Below are positions 47,114-58,309 of a stretch of 64,000 nucleotides of DNA, one piece after another. The first letter of the stretch is position 1. Each line of letters begins with the position of its first letter. The DNA is from CAWJHE01 sp963842455 (GTDB lineage: Bacteria; Chloroflexota; Anaerolineae; Anaerolineales; UBA4823), in the NCBI GenBank assembly GCA_963842455.1, contig CAWJHE010000016.1, forward strand, positions 1-64,000, read 5' to 3'. A program made the translations under genes and the position numbers. Under the pieces are notes generated by a model. That model had not been told where the DNA came from and ran no database searches. It saw only the letters and a list, made by a program, of their open reading frames with translations.

Positions 47114-48033
47114 ATGAGCACATATATCCTGCGTCGATTGTTACAAGGTATCCTCACCTTTTTAGGCGTTTCCCTGCTGGTCTTTGTCATGGGACGTATG
47201 ACCGGCGACCCCATTCGCCTGCTGGTGCCCGAGACCGCCACCGCTGAGCAGCGCCAGGCGGTACGCGAATCCCTGGGGCTGGACAAACCCATCCTGGTGC
47301 AATACGGCATGTTCCTGTTCAACCTGGCACAGGGCGACCTGGGACGCTCCTACTTGCAGCGCACTGAAGTCACCGAATTGGTCCTCGGCCGCATGCCAGC
47401 CACCCTGCAGCTCGCCTTGGTCTCCATCGTCCTTAGCGTTATCATCTCCATCCCCATCGGCGTCTTCGTCGCCTTGAAACGCAATACCTTTTGGGATTTG
47501 CTCGGCAGCGGATTGGCCTTGCTGGGTCAGGCAACCCCCAACTTCTGGCTGGGTATGATCCTGATCATCATCTTCGGGGTCGAGCTTGAAAATCTTGCCC
47601 ATCTCTGGACGCGGTACACCCGCCCATATTATCCTGCCAGCCACCACCTTAGCGCTGGCTTCGGTCGGCTACTTCGTGCGCCTGATGCGTTCCAGCATGC
47701 TGGATGTTTTGGGACAAGATTATATGCGCACCGCCAAGAGCAAAGGCGCAACCAACACAGCCATTCTCTACCAGCATGGCCTGAAAAATGCCCTCATCCC
47801 GGTCATCACCATGATGGGTATGCAATTTGGCAATATCCTCACCGGCGCATTTATTGTAGAAACGGTATTCGCCTGGCCAGGGATCGGTCGACTGGGCGTC
47901 ACATCGCTCTTCGAACGCGACTTTCCCGGTCATCCAGGGCGTGATTGTGCTCAGCTCGGCAGTCTTCGTGCTCTCCAACCTGCTGGTGGATATCCTCTAC
48001 TCGGTGCTGGACCCACGCATCCGCATGGATTAA
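47114..48033 (+). CDS. Dipeptide-type ABC transporter permease 1, DppB-like (frameshifted)
   Basis: About 306 residues. N-terminus STYILRRLLQGILTFLGVSL, family block RMTGDPIRLLVPETATAEQR, six membrane helices, and the EAA loop YMRTAKSKGATNTAILYQHG-LKNALIPV. Frames change near 47590 and 47925 (CCCGG for CCGG); the last piece reads LSNLLVDILYSVLDPRIRMD, the exact family ending. The start is ATG 47114 or GTG 47096; neither has an ideal ribosome site. Confidence 0.85.
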
Positions 48034-48036
48034 AGT

Positions 48037-48943
48037 ATGACAACCTTATCGACACCATCAAATTTCAAGAGTTTCAAGCGTAAATTGCCCCGCTGGTTGG
48101 ATGCTTTGCTTTCCAGCCCAGGTGGTATAGCCGGCAGCCTCATTATTATTGTCGTGGTGATCATGGCTGTATTCGCTCCTGTGATTTCTCCCTACAGCCC
48201 TTCCGAATTCAGCATGCGCGACCGTCTTGCAGCCTCCCTCAGTCGTTCCAACCCAAGAAGGAAAAATTCCGCATTATTTAGGCACCGATTCGCTCGGACG
48301 CGATCTGCTCAGCCGCGTCATCTACGGCGCCAGGGTCTCGCTCCTGCTGGGATTGATCTCATCATTGCTCGGCGGAGTGGTCGGCATCGGGCTGGGTATG
48401 CTGGCTGGTTACTATGGCGGGCGGGTGGATTCGATTATTTCCTTGTTGATCAATATCCAGCTGGCCTTCCCCTTTACCTTGCTGGCGATCTTCATTATCT
48501 CCATCTTTGGAGGCGGTCTGGAAAAACTGGTGATTGTGCTGGCTTGGGCCACCTGGGTGAACTACGCCCGCATCATGCGCGGCCAGGTGATTGCCGTCAA
48601 AGCGCGCGAATATGTCGAAGCGGCTTATTCCATGGGCGCCAAACCTTTACGGGTGATGCTGCGCCATATTCTGCCTAACGCCGTTTCCCCCCTGACCGTC
48701 GTGGCTACCTTTACCATCGCTTCGGTGATCCTGCAGGAATCATCCCTGAGCTTCCTGGGTTTAGGCGTCAACCCCGAAACCCCCACCTGGGGCTCGATCC
48801 TCAGCGACGGGCGCTCCTATCTTCAGGACGCCTGGTGGATCGCCACCCTGCCTGGTGTCGCCCTGCTGATCACTGTGCTGGGCGCAAACTTGTTCGGCGA
48901 TTGGCTGCGCGACTACCTGGACCCGCGCCTGCGTATGCAGTAG
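48037..48943 (+). CDS. Dipeptide-type ABC transporter permease 2, DppC-like (one frameshift)
   Basis: About 302 residues, starting 3 bases after dppB. N-terminal helix GGIAGSLIIIVVVIMAVFAP, then HYLGTDSLGRDLLSRVIYGA, a hallmark of DppC. EAA loop REYVEAAYSMGAKPLRVMLR, end GDWLRDYLDPRLRMQ. One extra T (CGTCTTGCAG for CGTCTGCAG) shifts the frame near 48230. Confidence 0.87.
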
Positions 48944-48959
48944 GCTGATGCATTTTAAA

Positions 48960-49010
48960 AACAAGAAATCTTTGCGTACTTTGCGACTTTGCGAGAGATA
49001 AAGTAATAAA
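48960..49010. repeat. TTTGCG-word repeat in the operon gap
   Basis: gaaatctttgcgtactttgcgactttgcgagagata, as at 22755 and 28388. It lies between dppC and the kinase gene without clear disruption. Confidence 0.5.
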
Positions 49011-49031
49011 TAATTTTATTGGAGCGAAACA

Positions 49032-49953
49032 TTGTTAAACCTGGTAAACCTTGGAAATGTGACCATCGATGATGTCGTGCTGTACGACGGCTCGGTGAGC
49101 ATGGGCGCCTTTGGCGGCGATGCCGTCTACGCCTCCTTAGCTGCGGGTTTGTGGTCCCCCGATATTCAATTCGTCGCCCCCATCGGCAACGATTATCCCC
49201 CCGAAAATATCCAGGCTCTCAAGCGAAGAGGCTGGGGCGAAGAATGCCTGCCGGTGCGCGACGTACCTACCCATCGCAACTGGGTTATCTACGAAAACGA
49301 CGGACGCCGCACCTGGGTGCTGCGCTCCAACCGGGATGATTTCTTCACACTCTCGCCCCTGGTAGCGGATATTCCGCAGAAATTCCTGGCAGTCGCGTGC
49401 TTTCCTGGTTTTGGCGATGGACCTGGCTGCCCAGGAGAATCTGGTCAATGGGCTGCACGGTGGCAAATCCCTGGTTGCCCTGGACCCGCAAGAAGACAAT
49501 ATCGTCGGGCATGAAAAGCTCGTCCTGGAGATGCTGCGCAAGGTGGATATCTTCCTGCCCAGCGAGATCGAAGTCCAGCGCCTGCTCGGACATGACGACT
49601 ACCGCCTGGCTGCCCGGCAATTCTGTGAATACGGCTGCCAAGTGATCGCCATCAAGCTGGGTGAAAAGGGCTCCCTGGTTTACGAGAAAGCCACCAACCA
49701 GTTCTTTGAAATACCGATCTACAAGACCAAAACCGTGGATACCACCGGCGCAGGCGATTCATTTAGCGGCGGCTTTATGAGCCAATATGCACGCAACCAG
49801 AATGTCTTGCTCAGCGGGCTGGCGGGTACGGTAAGCTCATCCTTCTGCGTTGAAGGCTTTGGTCTGGCGCATATGTTTGATGTAACCCCGCAGATGGCCG
49901 CCGAACGACTGAAGGAATTGAGCGCTAGCCTCAATCTATCCACACAGGTTTAA
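49032..49953 (+). CDS. PfkB-family sugar kinase (one frameshift)
   Basis: About 307 residues. TTG start 49032 with TTGGAG upstream. N-terminal ribokinase-fold pieces VNLGNVTIDDVVLYDG and GAFGGDAVYASLAAGL; after a frame change near 49395 the protein continues AMDLAAQENL, VDIFLPSEIEVQRLLGHD, and the PfkB signature VDTTGAGDSFSGGFM with catalytic Asp. It phosphorylates a sugar or sugar conjugate with ATP. Its place inside the dpp-type operon with the SIS gene recalls FrlD/FrlB of fructoselysine use. Confidence 0.82.
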
Positions 49954-49996
49954 ACCGTGGTCATAATCGTTTTATCGCTGCACAAGGTGATTTGAA

Positions 49997-50982
<986 letters not shown>

Positions 50983-50983
<1 letters not shown>

Positions 50984-51963
50984 TGGCTTCCAATCCTGTT
51001 CTGCTGAGCGTACAAAACCTGGTCAAACATTTCCCCATTACTCGCGGGGTTGTGATCCAAAAAAAGGTCGGGCAGGTGCATGCCGTAGATGGCCTCTCCT
51101 TCGACATCTTACGCGGCGAAACCCTGGGCCTGGTAGGAGAATCGGGCTGTGGAAAATCCACCACCGGCCGCACCATCATCCAATTGCTGCGCCCCACCTC
51201 CGGTAAGGTGCTCTTTGAAGGGCAGGACCTGGTCGAGTTGAAAGGCGAAGAGCTGCGCAAGAAAAGACGCAAAATGCAGATGATCTTCCAGGACCCCTAC
51301 GCCTGCCTGAACCCGCGCATGACGGTCAGCGAGATTGTGCGCGAGCCGCTCGAAATCCACAATGTCGGCGAACGGCGCAGCCTGGAAGAGCGCGTCCAGG
51401 AAATTCTTGAGCTGGTCGGGTTGAACCCCTCATTTTCCAGTCGCTATCCGCATGAATTCTCCGGCGGGCAAAGGCAGCGTATTGGCATCGCCCGCGCCAT
51501 CGCCCTCAACCCGGACCTGATCGTTTGCGACGAACCCATCTCTGCCCTGGATGTCTCCGTGCAGGCGCAAGTCGTCAACCTGCTGGAAGACCTGCAGCAA
51601 TCTCTGGGGTTAACCTACCTGATGATCGCCCACGACCTTTCGATGGTACGCCATATCAGCGACCGCGTGGCCGTTATGTACCTGGGCATCATCGTAGAGC
51701 TGGCCAGTCGGGATGAGCTCTACAAACACCCGCTGCACCCCTATACCACCGCATTGCTCTCCGCCGTGCCCATTCCCGATGCCCGCGCCGAACGCCAGCG
51801 CCAGCGCATCATCCTGGAAGGCGACGTGCCCACACCGGTCAACCCGCCCTCTGGCTGCCGCTTCCGCACACGCTGCCCCCTGGCCACCGCAGTGTGCGCC
51901 GAACAACAGCCCGAATTCCGCCAGGCCAGCCCCGGTCACTGGGTTGCCTGTCATTTGGTGTAA
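50983..51963 (+). CDS. Dipeptide-type ABC transporter ATPase 2, DppF-like
   Basis: 326 residues. GAGGAGAG stands before ATG 50983. Walker A GLVGESGCGKSTTGRTI, Q-loop MIFQDPYACLNPRMTV, signature FSGGQRQRIGIARAIALN, Walker B IVCDEPISALDVSVQ, H-loop IAHDLSMV. C-terminal Cys set GCRFRTRCPLATAVC and VACHLV. Forms the ATPase pair with DppD. Confidence 0.93.
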
Positions 51964-52024
51964 GTACCATCGCCAAATGCCGATCACGTTTAGACAGACC
52001 TCCCCCATGTAATAGTAGCCAGGG

Positions 52025-52426
52025 TCAGCATCCAAAAGCCTTTGGTTTCCCCATCATCAGCGTACCTACATAATCGGTTTTGCTGGCATGCGGGTGCTCG
52101 ATATCTGTGGGATCCCCGATCACAAAGTCAGCTTCTTCATTGAAAAGCAATGTTAGCATTGCCTGGAGACCATTCTCTTGTAAGAAACGTTGGATACGCT
52201 TATAACAGACTGCTTCGTTTCCTGGCATTTTTGCTGTAATTTCGCTGAGCCGCGGCGAGCGAGCTTCCATGATCCCTTGTAGGATTTCGCTCGTAACTTC
52301 TATGTTGGATGCAGCGGAGCTTGTACAACAGTCTGTGAGGGAGGAAATGGAACTTGTCCACTTACCATGACCGCTGAAATAGACGCTTTTGTGACCTTGG
52401 GTAGTTATGGGACAGATGACGACCAT
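52025..52426 (-). mobile_element. Transposase fragment (IS4-like N-terminal part)
   Basis: 133 residues, of which the C-terminal 90 look like the start of an IS4-type transposase: ILQGIMEARSPRLSEITAKM, RIQRFLQENGLQAML, FVIGDPTDIEHPHASKTDYV and GTLMMGKPKAFG. The catalytic core is missing and no inverted repeats were found. A relic inserted behind the dpp operon. Confidence 0.65.
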
Positions 52427-52705
52427 ATTGGGTTGATTTACGAAGAACAGGGAGATTATTCGGATCTAATCTTGGAGGCCATCCGACCAAATGTTATCAT
52501 ACAACAACATTCATGGAGGAGGGACACACATTTTCTTGGAATAAGACGAGAAGGAGTATCCTGGTCATGGTCATGCGCCTCATGTCCTGATAAGTGTCCT
52601 GTACACCTGCCCATGATTCGTAAATCTGTGGTTACCCCCTATTATCGTAATCCTTATCCAATTCCAGGTTCTCCCAATCCAGAGCCCCTTAGTCCATATC
52701 CGTAA
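52369..52705 (+). CDS. Hypothetical protein fragment
   Basis: A 112-residue frame beginning inside the transposase relic. DDHIGLIYEEQGDYSDLILE looks like real protein and the end is Pro-rich (PEPLSPYP). It may be the tail of a gene cut by the insertion. No domain recognised. Confidence 0.35.
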
Positions 52706-52789
52706 AAACCAATTATAATCATACCAATAATGTAACCTTCTGCCACTTTTTTTGGGATGGTCGCCAGAAAATTATACTTAGGTCAAACA

Positions 52790-54274
52790 ATGAGAAATCG
52801 CCTTTGTTTTGTTCCAATGCTCGTATGGGCGCTCACTGCTTGCCAGACTATCACCATTTCACCAACCCAATTGCCATCGGTACAAACCTCATCGCAGCCG
52901 GTATCGACTTCGACAGAGGTAGGAGCCTTATTACCCTCTATGATCCCTGCATCTACACCGATTGGCTCAATTTCTCCTTCAGTAACTTCTTCTCTTGTAC
53001 CGTTCTCTACCACCATGCCACCAGCTACGATCCCGGTGAAGTTCAGCAACTTTGACTGGGATGTACGTCCACCCATCGATGTGTCGCATGAACCTCCCTT
53101 GATAGCAAAATCGAACGAGACTGTAAATCTCAAATTTAGCCTGGCATGCGCGTATGACAGATCCCCTTGCCTGCCAAACGCAACCTTATATGTGTCCTAT
53201 GGGGAGAAACATCCTTTTTCTCCGATTTCTCTTACAGAAGAAAACCAAAATGGCTTACGTGTTCTTACTGCCAACCTTCCAGCAAGCGATGAAAAAGGGC
53301 AATCCTTACGCTATTATCTTCAGGTGAACGATCCGGCAGCAGGTCTGGATGTTCGTTATCCACTGGAAGGAACGCTTGATCTGTTCATAACCCCAGACTT
53401 CATCCAGATTGACTTACCTGATCAGCAACCGGCAGAGGTCAGGGATCTGGCGCTCGAACTGCCCTGGGGAGATGGCCTTGAAGCAGTCGGACTGCAAAAA
53501 TATGAGGGCTATCCCCCGCTTGTAGGGCCTCTCGCCATGGACGTGGCAGACGATGGGAGGATTGGCCTGCTGGATTACGTCAATGAGCGGATCTTGATCT
53601 TCGATCCGAACGAAAAAAAGTATCTCGCCAATCCTTTGCCTTTCAAATTACAAGGTCGCGGGGATATACAATTCGACCGGAGCGGGCAAATTGCTGTGTT
53701 TGATCCAGTGGGAGAGCCAATGGATCAATCCACAGTGAACATTCCACAGATCTATCGTCTACTTCCAGATGGACGAATTGGCGTACAAGCGCCTGTTTTT
53801 GTCTGGATACCCGGTCGGCTGACCCAGGACTTGGAGGTTTTGGATTTGCGTGATCGCCGGTTTGTAGCCCCCTTTCTATCTTCCGGAGAGATCAACTCTC
53901 GCGAAGGACAAAGACATCGCCGTAATCCAAACCTTCTCTACCGGTATGTGAAAGGTTTGGAGCCTTATGTGGCTCGTTTCGCAGATGTGGAGGCAGGCTT
54001 GGCTTTCGAACTCCATTCCGTATCTCCCCTTGGTGCAATCGTGTCTTTAGATAAGAAACCCCAAGGGTATATCGTTGTGATCGAAGTTCAGCCGCAGTAC
54101 CGTGCAATCTGGTTTGATCGCTCAGGTGCGATTTTGAAAGACGTTGTCTTGCCGGATGAATATTATTCAGACATGAGTTTCTCTAGTCGTACATCAGTCA
54201 ACTCACATGGCGACCTCTACGTGTTGAACTCCACAAAAACCGGCGTACAAATACTCTATGTGTCTGCGCCATGA
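52790..54274 (+). CDS. Lipoprotein with beta-propeller-like domain
   Basis: 494 residues from ATG 52790: signal MRNRLCFVPMLVWALTAC with lipobox LTAC, a Ser/Thr/Pro linker of about 75 residues, an Ig-like segment (NETVNLKFSLACAYD), then NHL/beta-propeller-like stretches (LAMDVADDGRIGLLDYVNER, ILIFDPNEKKYLA; later SHGDLYVLNSTKTG). Function unknown; cell-surface location. Confidence 0.65.
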   Translation: MRNRLCFVPMLVWALTACQTITISPTQLPSVQTSSQPVSTSTEVGALLPSMIPASTPIGSISPSVTSSLVPFSTTMPPATIPVKFSNFDWDVRPPIDVSHEPPLIAKSNETVNLKFSLACAYDRSPCLPNATLYVSYGEKHPFSPISLTEENQNGLRVLTANLPASDEKGQSLRYYLQVNDPAAGLDVRYPLEGTLDLFITPDFIQIDLPDQQPAEVRDLALELPWGDGLEAVGLQKYEGYPPLVGPLAMDVADDGRIGLLDYVNERILIFDPNEKKYLANPLPFKLQGRGDIQFDRSGQIAVFDPVGEPMDQSTVNIPQIYRLLPDGRIGVQAPVFVWIPGRLTQDLEVLDLRDRRFVAPFLSSGEINSREGQRHRRNPNLLYRYVKGLEPYVARFADVEAGLAFELHSVSPLGAIVSLDKKPQGYIVVIEVQPQYRAIWFDRSGAILKDVVLPDEYYSDMSFSSRTSVNSHGDLYVLNSTKTGVQILYVSAP

Positions 54275-54437
54275 AATTCTTACTTAAATCTGCGAATGGC
54301 CAACATTATGGTAATAATCTCCTCTCCTTCACCACCACCAAATCACTGCCGCTTCTGCCAAACACCTCCGGCGAGTATAACTCCTCCGCCTTGGCGGGGG
54401 GGGCCACTAACGTTCCGGGCGTGGCAGCGCGGGCGAT

Positions 54438-54575
54438 TTAGGTGCACTGGTACAGGCGTCCAGGACCTTCCTTGCTCAGCGCCAGGTTCTGCAGACTGCT
54501 GGTATCCCAGGGCAGCTCGCTCAGGAAGCTCATCGCGGCCAGGATCTCGCGGCGTTCGGTGGTGCGGCTATGGTG
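54438..54575 (-). pseudogene. Possible gene remnant on the minus strand
   Basis: Minus strand reads ERREILAAMSFLSELPWDTS then SLQNLALSKEGPGRLYQCT before TAA at 54440-54438, with GC-rich third positions unlike the surroundings. It looks like the C-terminus of a lost gene. The rest of 54275-54569 holds nothing recognisable apart from a GGGGGGG run. Confidence 0.3.
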
Positions 54576-55382
54576 GATAAAAAAAACGACTCGATATTGG
54601 TCAAATGGAAGTCTGCAGTCTTGTTATTCTTTTTGTGTTTTGTTGGTTTTCTAAGCTATCAAATAGCATTATCCAAAGCAAGTTCCATAGCCAGCGAAGC
54701 ACAAAATCAAACGTACAAAGAATCTATTGTCGATTTATCGATTCCCACCGCTAGCAAAAACCTGGTTGCCCTCAACTGGAATTGTGTGGGACCAGAAGTT
54801 GCAGTTTTACGGACGAAATTAGCCCTGATGCCAGAATCTGATGTGAGCAATAGAGAAACCATTGAAGGAGAAATCGAGGCATGGGAAACCCTGATAGCCA
54901 TCTGTGAAACCGTAACGCCACCGGCGGGTATTCCTGAAGATTTGCTTCAATTTACGCGAGAAACTGTCCCCCCATTTGAAACAGGCATTTTCGAGGGGCA
55001 GCCAGGCGCATATTTTCATGGGTTTGAGGCAAAAATCGAGAACCATTGGAAGGGAATCATGGATGGAAAGTATGTTTTTGTGTTCGCCGGCGCCTGGGTA
55101 GACGATCCTGACCAGGGATTTATTAAGGTGCAAATTACCCCAAAGAGAGGAAACCCAGTTTGGAGTTACTTTCCAAGCCCTCAAAAATCAGGCGCATTAC
55201 GGATAATTGACGCAAAGGGTACACGCCTGGTTATCCAATCAGCCAACGACAAAAACATCTTATATTTTGATATACCCGCCCTCACCTATGTTCGTTCACT
55301 GGATGAAACCGTGCCTCCTGCTTCCGCAACTGAAATTCCTGCTACTGCACAACCTACCACTTTTCAATATCCATATCCATGA
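54570..55382 (+). CDS. Exported or membrane-anchored hypothetical protein
   Basis: 270 residues with one N-terminal membrane segment (SAVLLFFLCFVGFLSYQIAL). The outer domain has a Cys pair (NWNCVGPE, AICETVTP) and a C-terminal beta-rich part (MDGKYVFVFAGAWVDDPDQG). It ends with a Pro/Thr-rich tail. No family recognised. The 55383-55674 gap behind it shows nothing. Confidence 0.55.
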   Translation: MVDKKNDSILVKWKSAVLLFFLCFVGFLSYQIALSKASSIASEAQNQTYKESIVDLSIPTASKNLVALNWNCVGPEVAVLRTKLALMPESDVSNRETIEGEIEAWETLIAICETVTPPAGIPEDLLQFTRETVPPFETGIFEGQPGAYFHGFEAKIENHWKGIMDGKYVFVFAGAWVDDPDQGFIKVQITPKRGNPVWSYFPSPQKSGALRIIDAKGTRLVIQSANDKNILYFDIPALTYVRSLDETVPPASATEIPATAQPTTFQYPYP

Positions 55383-55674
55383 ACCAGCCGTCATAGGGCG
55401 GTGGGTTTGTAGGGATTCACTATTGGCCTTATGTCATCTAGTGATGTCCAGTGCACCAAACCTAACAAAAATGCAAGGTCGGGGATTCCCCCATAAAAAT
55501 TCTATAAATTCTCATCTTTCCTCGTATCCTCATCCACCTTTTCACGTCTAAGTTTATAAAGCTGCATGCTTCTGGGCGCAGGTCATGCAGCGCTTGCTGA
55601 ACAACGCAAGTGAATGACTCTAAGCAACGTACTCTATCGAGTGCCATCACAAAACGACTCGAAAGGCAGAAAAG

Positions 55675-57309
55675 ATGACACAACTCTCCCAGAAACGAAA
55701 GCGCGCCCTGACTGTTGCCTTGATCCTGATATTTTCACTGGCTGTTTTCGCCAGCGGCGCGTATGCGGCTGCCCCAACCCGTGTTTTTGTGCAATACCAC
55801 CCTGGGGGGCAGGCGGCAACGCATGCAGAATTATTCCGCGCTGGGGCAAAAATTCACTACCACTTCGCCGACCTGGATTCATTCGTGGTCAGCCTCCCTA
55901 ACGTAGCCTTGCAGGGTTTACAGCGCAGCCCATTTATTGCCTCGATTGAAGAAGATCCCTTGCGCAAACCAGTTGAAAGCATGCGCACCAGCGTATCCAT
56001 CGCGCCGGCATCTACCAGCAGCCAGGTCGTGCCTTACGGCGTGGACATGGTGCAGGCGCGTCAGATTTGGGATGCGAACCGGGATGGCAAGATTGACCGC
56101 AAAGCCCCCACTGGCGCGGGTCGCACGGTGTGCATTATCGACACCGGTTTCTGGTCAGACCACGAAGATTTCTCCGGTGTGGACGTGTTAGGCGGCTATA
56201 CTCAAACCAACACCAACCCCGACGACTGGACCTTCGACGGAGTCGGCCATGGTACGCATGTGGCCGGAACCATCGCCGCCATGAACAATGACCTGGGCGT
56301 GGTTGGAGTCACCCCCGGAACAGTTTCTCTCTATATCGTCAAAATCTTCGGCGATGATGGCTTATGGGTCTCCAAAGCGCACGCCTCGGATCTGATTGCA
56401 GCAGGTTATCATTGCGCCGATAACGGCGCCAATATTATCAGCATGAGCCTGAGCGGCACCCAAAAGAGCGGCAAAGAGGAAATGGCTTTCGATAACCTGT
56501 ATGCAGCCGGCATTCTCTCCGTGGCTGCAGCCAGCAACGACGGTATCGACGAATACCATTACCCGGCATCCTACGATTCGGTGATTTCGGTTGCCGCCCT
56601 GGATGAAACCTACATGGTTGCAGATTTCTCGCAATTCAACGACCAGGTTGAATTGGCTGCGCCAGGCGTCGCCGTACTCAGCACCATCCCCTACCTGGAA
56701 GTCAACCAACTGACGGTTGATGGCGAGACCTTTAATGCCAACCATATTGAGTACAGCCCCTATATCAATGCAGGCGGGGTTTTGGTGGATGGCGGTCGCT
56801 GTCTGGCTACAGATAATTGGGATGGCGCAGTCGTATTATGCGAGCGTGGCGATATCTCCTTCTTTGATAAAGTCATGAATGTCCAGAACAGCGGCGGCGT
56901 GGCAGCTGTGATCTATAACAACGAACCGGGTAGTTTCTTCGGCACCCTGAGCGAAGGCAATTCATCTACGATTGTCGCCATCTCGCTCAGCCAGGAAGAT
57001 GGGCAATACCTGGTTGCCAACAAGCTGGGCCTGTGGGCGGATATTTCCACCAACATCACCTGGAACGCCAGCAGTTACGAAGCCTGGGACGGCACTTCCA
57101 TGGCCACCCCGCACGTCTCTGCCGTGGCTGCCCTGATCTGGAGCTGGGACCCCAGCCTGAGCAACGGCAAAATTCGGGAAGCCCTGCAAGCCACCGCCTT
57201 AGACCTGGGCGACCCGGGTCGGGATGTGTATTATGGCTATGGCCTGGTGCAAGCCTACGATGCCTGGGTCTACCTGGGCGGAGGCAAACCCGCCAAACCA
57301 CCCAAATAA
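55675..57309 (+). CDS. Secreted subtilisin-family (S8) peptidase with PA domain
   Basis: 544 residues, unbroken. Signal ALTVALILIFSLAVFASGAYA, a short propeptide (to about 110), catalytic domain with Asp in CIIDTGFWSDHEDF (about 156), His in GHGTHVAGTIAAM (about 194), oxyanion Asn in AAASNDGIDEYHYPAS, and Ser in WDGTSMATPHVSAVAALIW (about 475). A PA insert (about 345-445; VLCERGDISFFDKV, NSGGVAAVIYNN) lies between Asn and Ser. The Lys/Pro tail GGGKPAKPPK is short. ATG 55675 follows AGGCAGAAAAG. An extracellular protease; a second type beside the one at 10308. Confidence 0.9.
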   Translation: MTQLSQKRKRALTVALILIFSLAVFASGAYAAAPTRVFVQYHPGGQAATHAELFRAGAKIHYHFADLDSFVVSLPNVALQGLQRSPFIASIEEDPLRKPVESMRTSVSIAPASTSSQVVPYGVDMVQARQIWDANRDGKIDRKAPTGAGRTVCIIDTGFWSDHEDFSGVDVLGGYTQTNTNPDDWTFDGVGHGTHVAGTIAAMNNDLGVVGVTPGTVSLYIVKIFGDDGLWVSKAHASDLIAAGYHCADNGANIISMSLSGTQKSGKEEMAFDNLYAAGILSVAAASNDGIDEYHYPASYDSVISVAALDETYMVADFSQFNDQVELAAPGVAVLSTIPYLEVNQLTVDGETFNANHIEYSPYINAGGVLVDGGRCLATDNWDGAVVLCERGDISFFDKVMNVQNSGGVAAVIYNNEPGSFFGTLSEGNSSTIVAISLSQEDGQYLVANKLGLWADISTNITWNASSYEAWDGTSMATPHVSAVAALIWSWDPSLSNGKIREALQATALDLGDPGRDVYYGYGLVQAYDAWVYLGGGKPAKPPK

Positions 57310-57397
57310 TAACCGTCCGGTTCAGTAAACTTGCACTAAACCACCTGCCCCTTTTTACTGATCACCGGCATACCGAGACGCTCTCAATTGGAGGAGA

Positions 57398-57431
57398 CCT
57401 CGAGGCTGTCACCCCCTGGACAGCCTCGAGG
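57398..57431. terminator. Perfect 13-bp hairpin between subtilisin and sugar operon
   Basis: CCTCGAGGCTGTC, eight-base loop, GACAGCCTCGAGG. There is no T-run on the plus strand. It may end the peptidase transcript or be an operator 38 bases before the -35 box. Confidence 0.55.
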
Positions 57432-57468
57432 CGCGTTAAATTACCTCGAATATTACAATATTTCACTA

Positions 57469-57497
57469 TTGAAATTTTGTTCACCTGGGTGTATAAT
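57469..57497 (+). promoter_or_regulatory. Sigma70-type promoter of the sugar operon
   Basis: TTGAAA (57469-57474), 17-base spacer, TATAAT (57492-57497). The start codon at 57541 is 44 bases downstream, leaving a leader of about 35 bases. Confidence 0.75.
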
Positions 57498-57540
57498 GGA
57501 TCGTATTGGTCCATCCTACTATGCCCAGGAGGCAGCTCCT

Positions 57541-58194
57541 ATGCTCTTACAAGAAGAACGGGAACAAATTGTTTTTTACGGCCGAAAACTGATCAGCTCA
57601 AAACTGACCACAGGCTCGGGGGGAAATCTCAGTATCATCAACCGGCAGCAAAACTTAATTGCGATCAAACCTACCGGCGTCGATTACCTGATTATGCGTC
57701 CAGAAGATGTTGTGGTGATCAACCCTGAAGGTGTCATTATAGATGGCTCCCTGCGTCCATCCAGCGAAGTCCATTTCCACCTGCGCTTGCTCACTACACG
57801 CACCGATATCAACGCGGTCGTCCACACTCACCAGGTGTACGCTACCACCATTGCCTGTCTCAATTGGGAGCTGCCGGCCGTGCACTACCTGGTCGGCTTT
57901 TCAGGCAACAAAGTCCCCTTAGCGCCCTATGCCACTTATGGCACCCCTGAATTGGCTGAGAACATCATCCGATCTATCGGTCAATACAACGCTTGCCTGA
58001 TGGCCAACCACGGCATCGTCACGGTTGGCCCGAACCTCTCCGTCGCCTTCAATGTGGCGGAGGAGCTAGAATTGGTTTCGCAAATCTACATTCAAAGTAA
58101 GAGCATTGGCCAGCCAGCAATCCTTACCGATCAAGAAATGGAGGTGGTAACAGGAAAATTCCAAACTTATGGCCAACCCCAAAGCCTGGCGTGA
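57541..58194 (+). CDS. Class II aldolase (FucA/AraD family)
   Basis: 217 residues from ATG 57541 with AGGAGG 7 bases upstream; longer in-frame starts are unlikely because the promoter lies inside them. Zn-enzyme motifs: LTTGSGGNLSI, IKPTGVDYLIMRPEDVVVI, SSEVHFHLRLL, NAVVHTHQVYATTIA and MANHGIVTVG, giving the three His and the acidic residue of class II sugar-phosphate aldolases/epimerases. It cleaves a phosphorylated sugar to DHAP or glycolaldehyde phosphate plus aldehyde. It heads the sugar uptake operon. Confidence 0.88.
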   Translation: MLLQEEREQIVFYGRKLISSKLTTGSGGNLSIINRQQNLIAIKPTGVDYLIMRPEDVVVINPEGVIIDGSLRPSSEVHFHLRLLTTRTDINAVVHTHQVYATTIACLNWELPAVHYLVGFSGNKVPLAPYATYGTPELAENIIRSIGQYNACLMANHGIVTVGPNLSVAFNVAEELELVSQIYIQSKSIGQPAILTDQEMEVVTGKFQTYGQPQSLA

Positions 58195-58309
58195 GGATGG
58201 AAGCAGTCCTTTAGAACCAGATCAAACAAATTCCAAATATTCGCATATCAGATCACTTTTTGAACAATCCCGATTAAAATATTCAAGCTAACCAGAAGAG
58301 GAGAATCGA

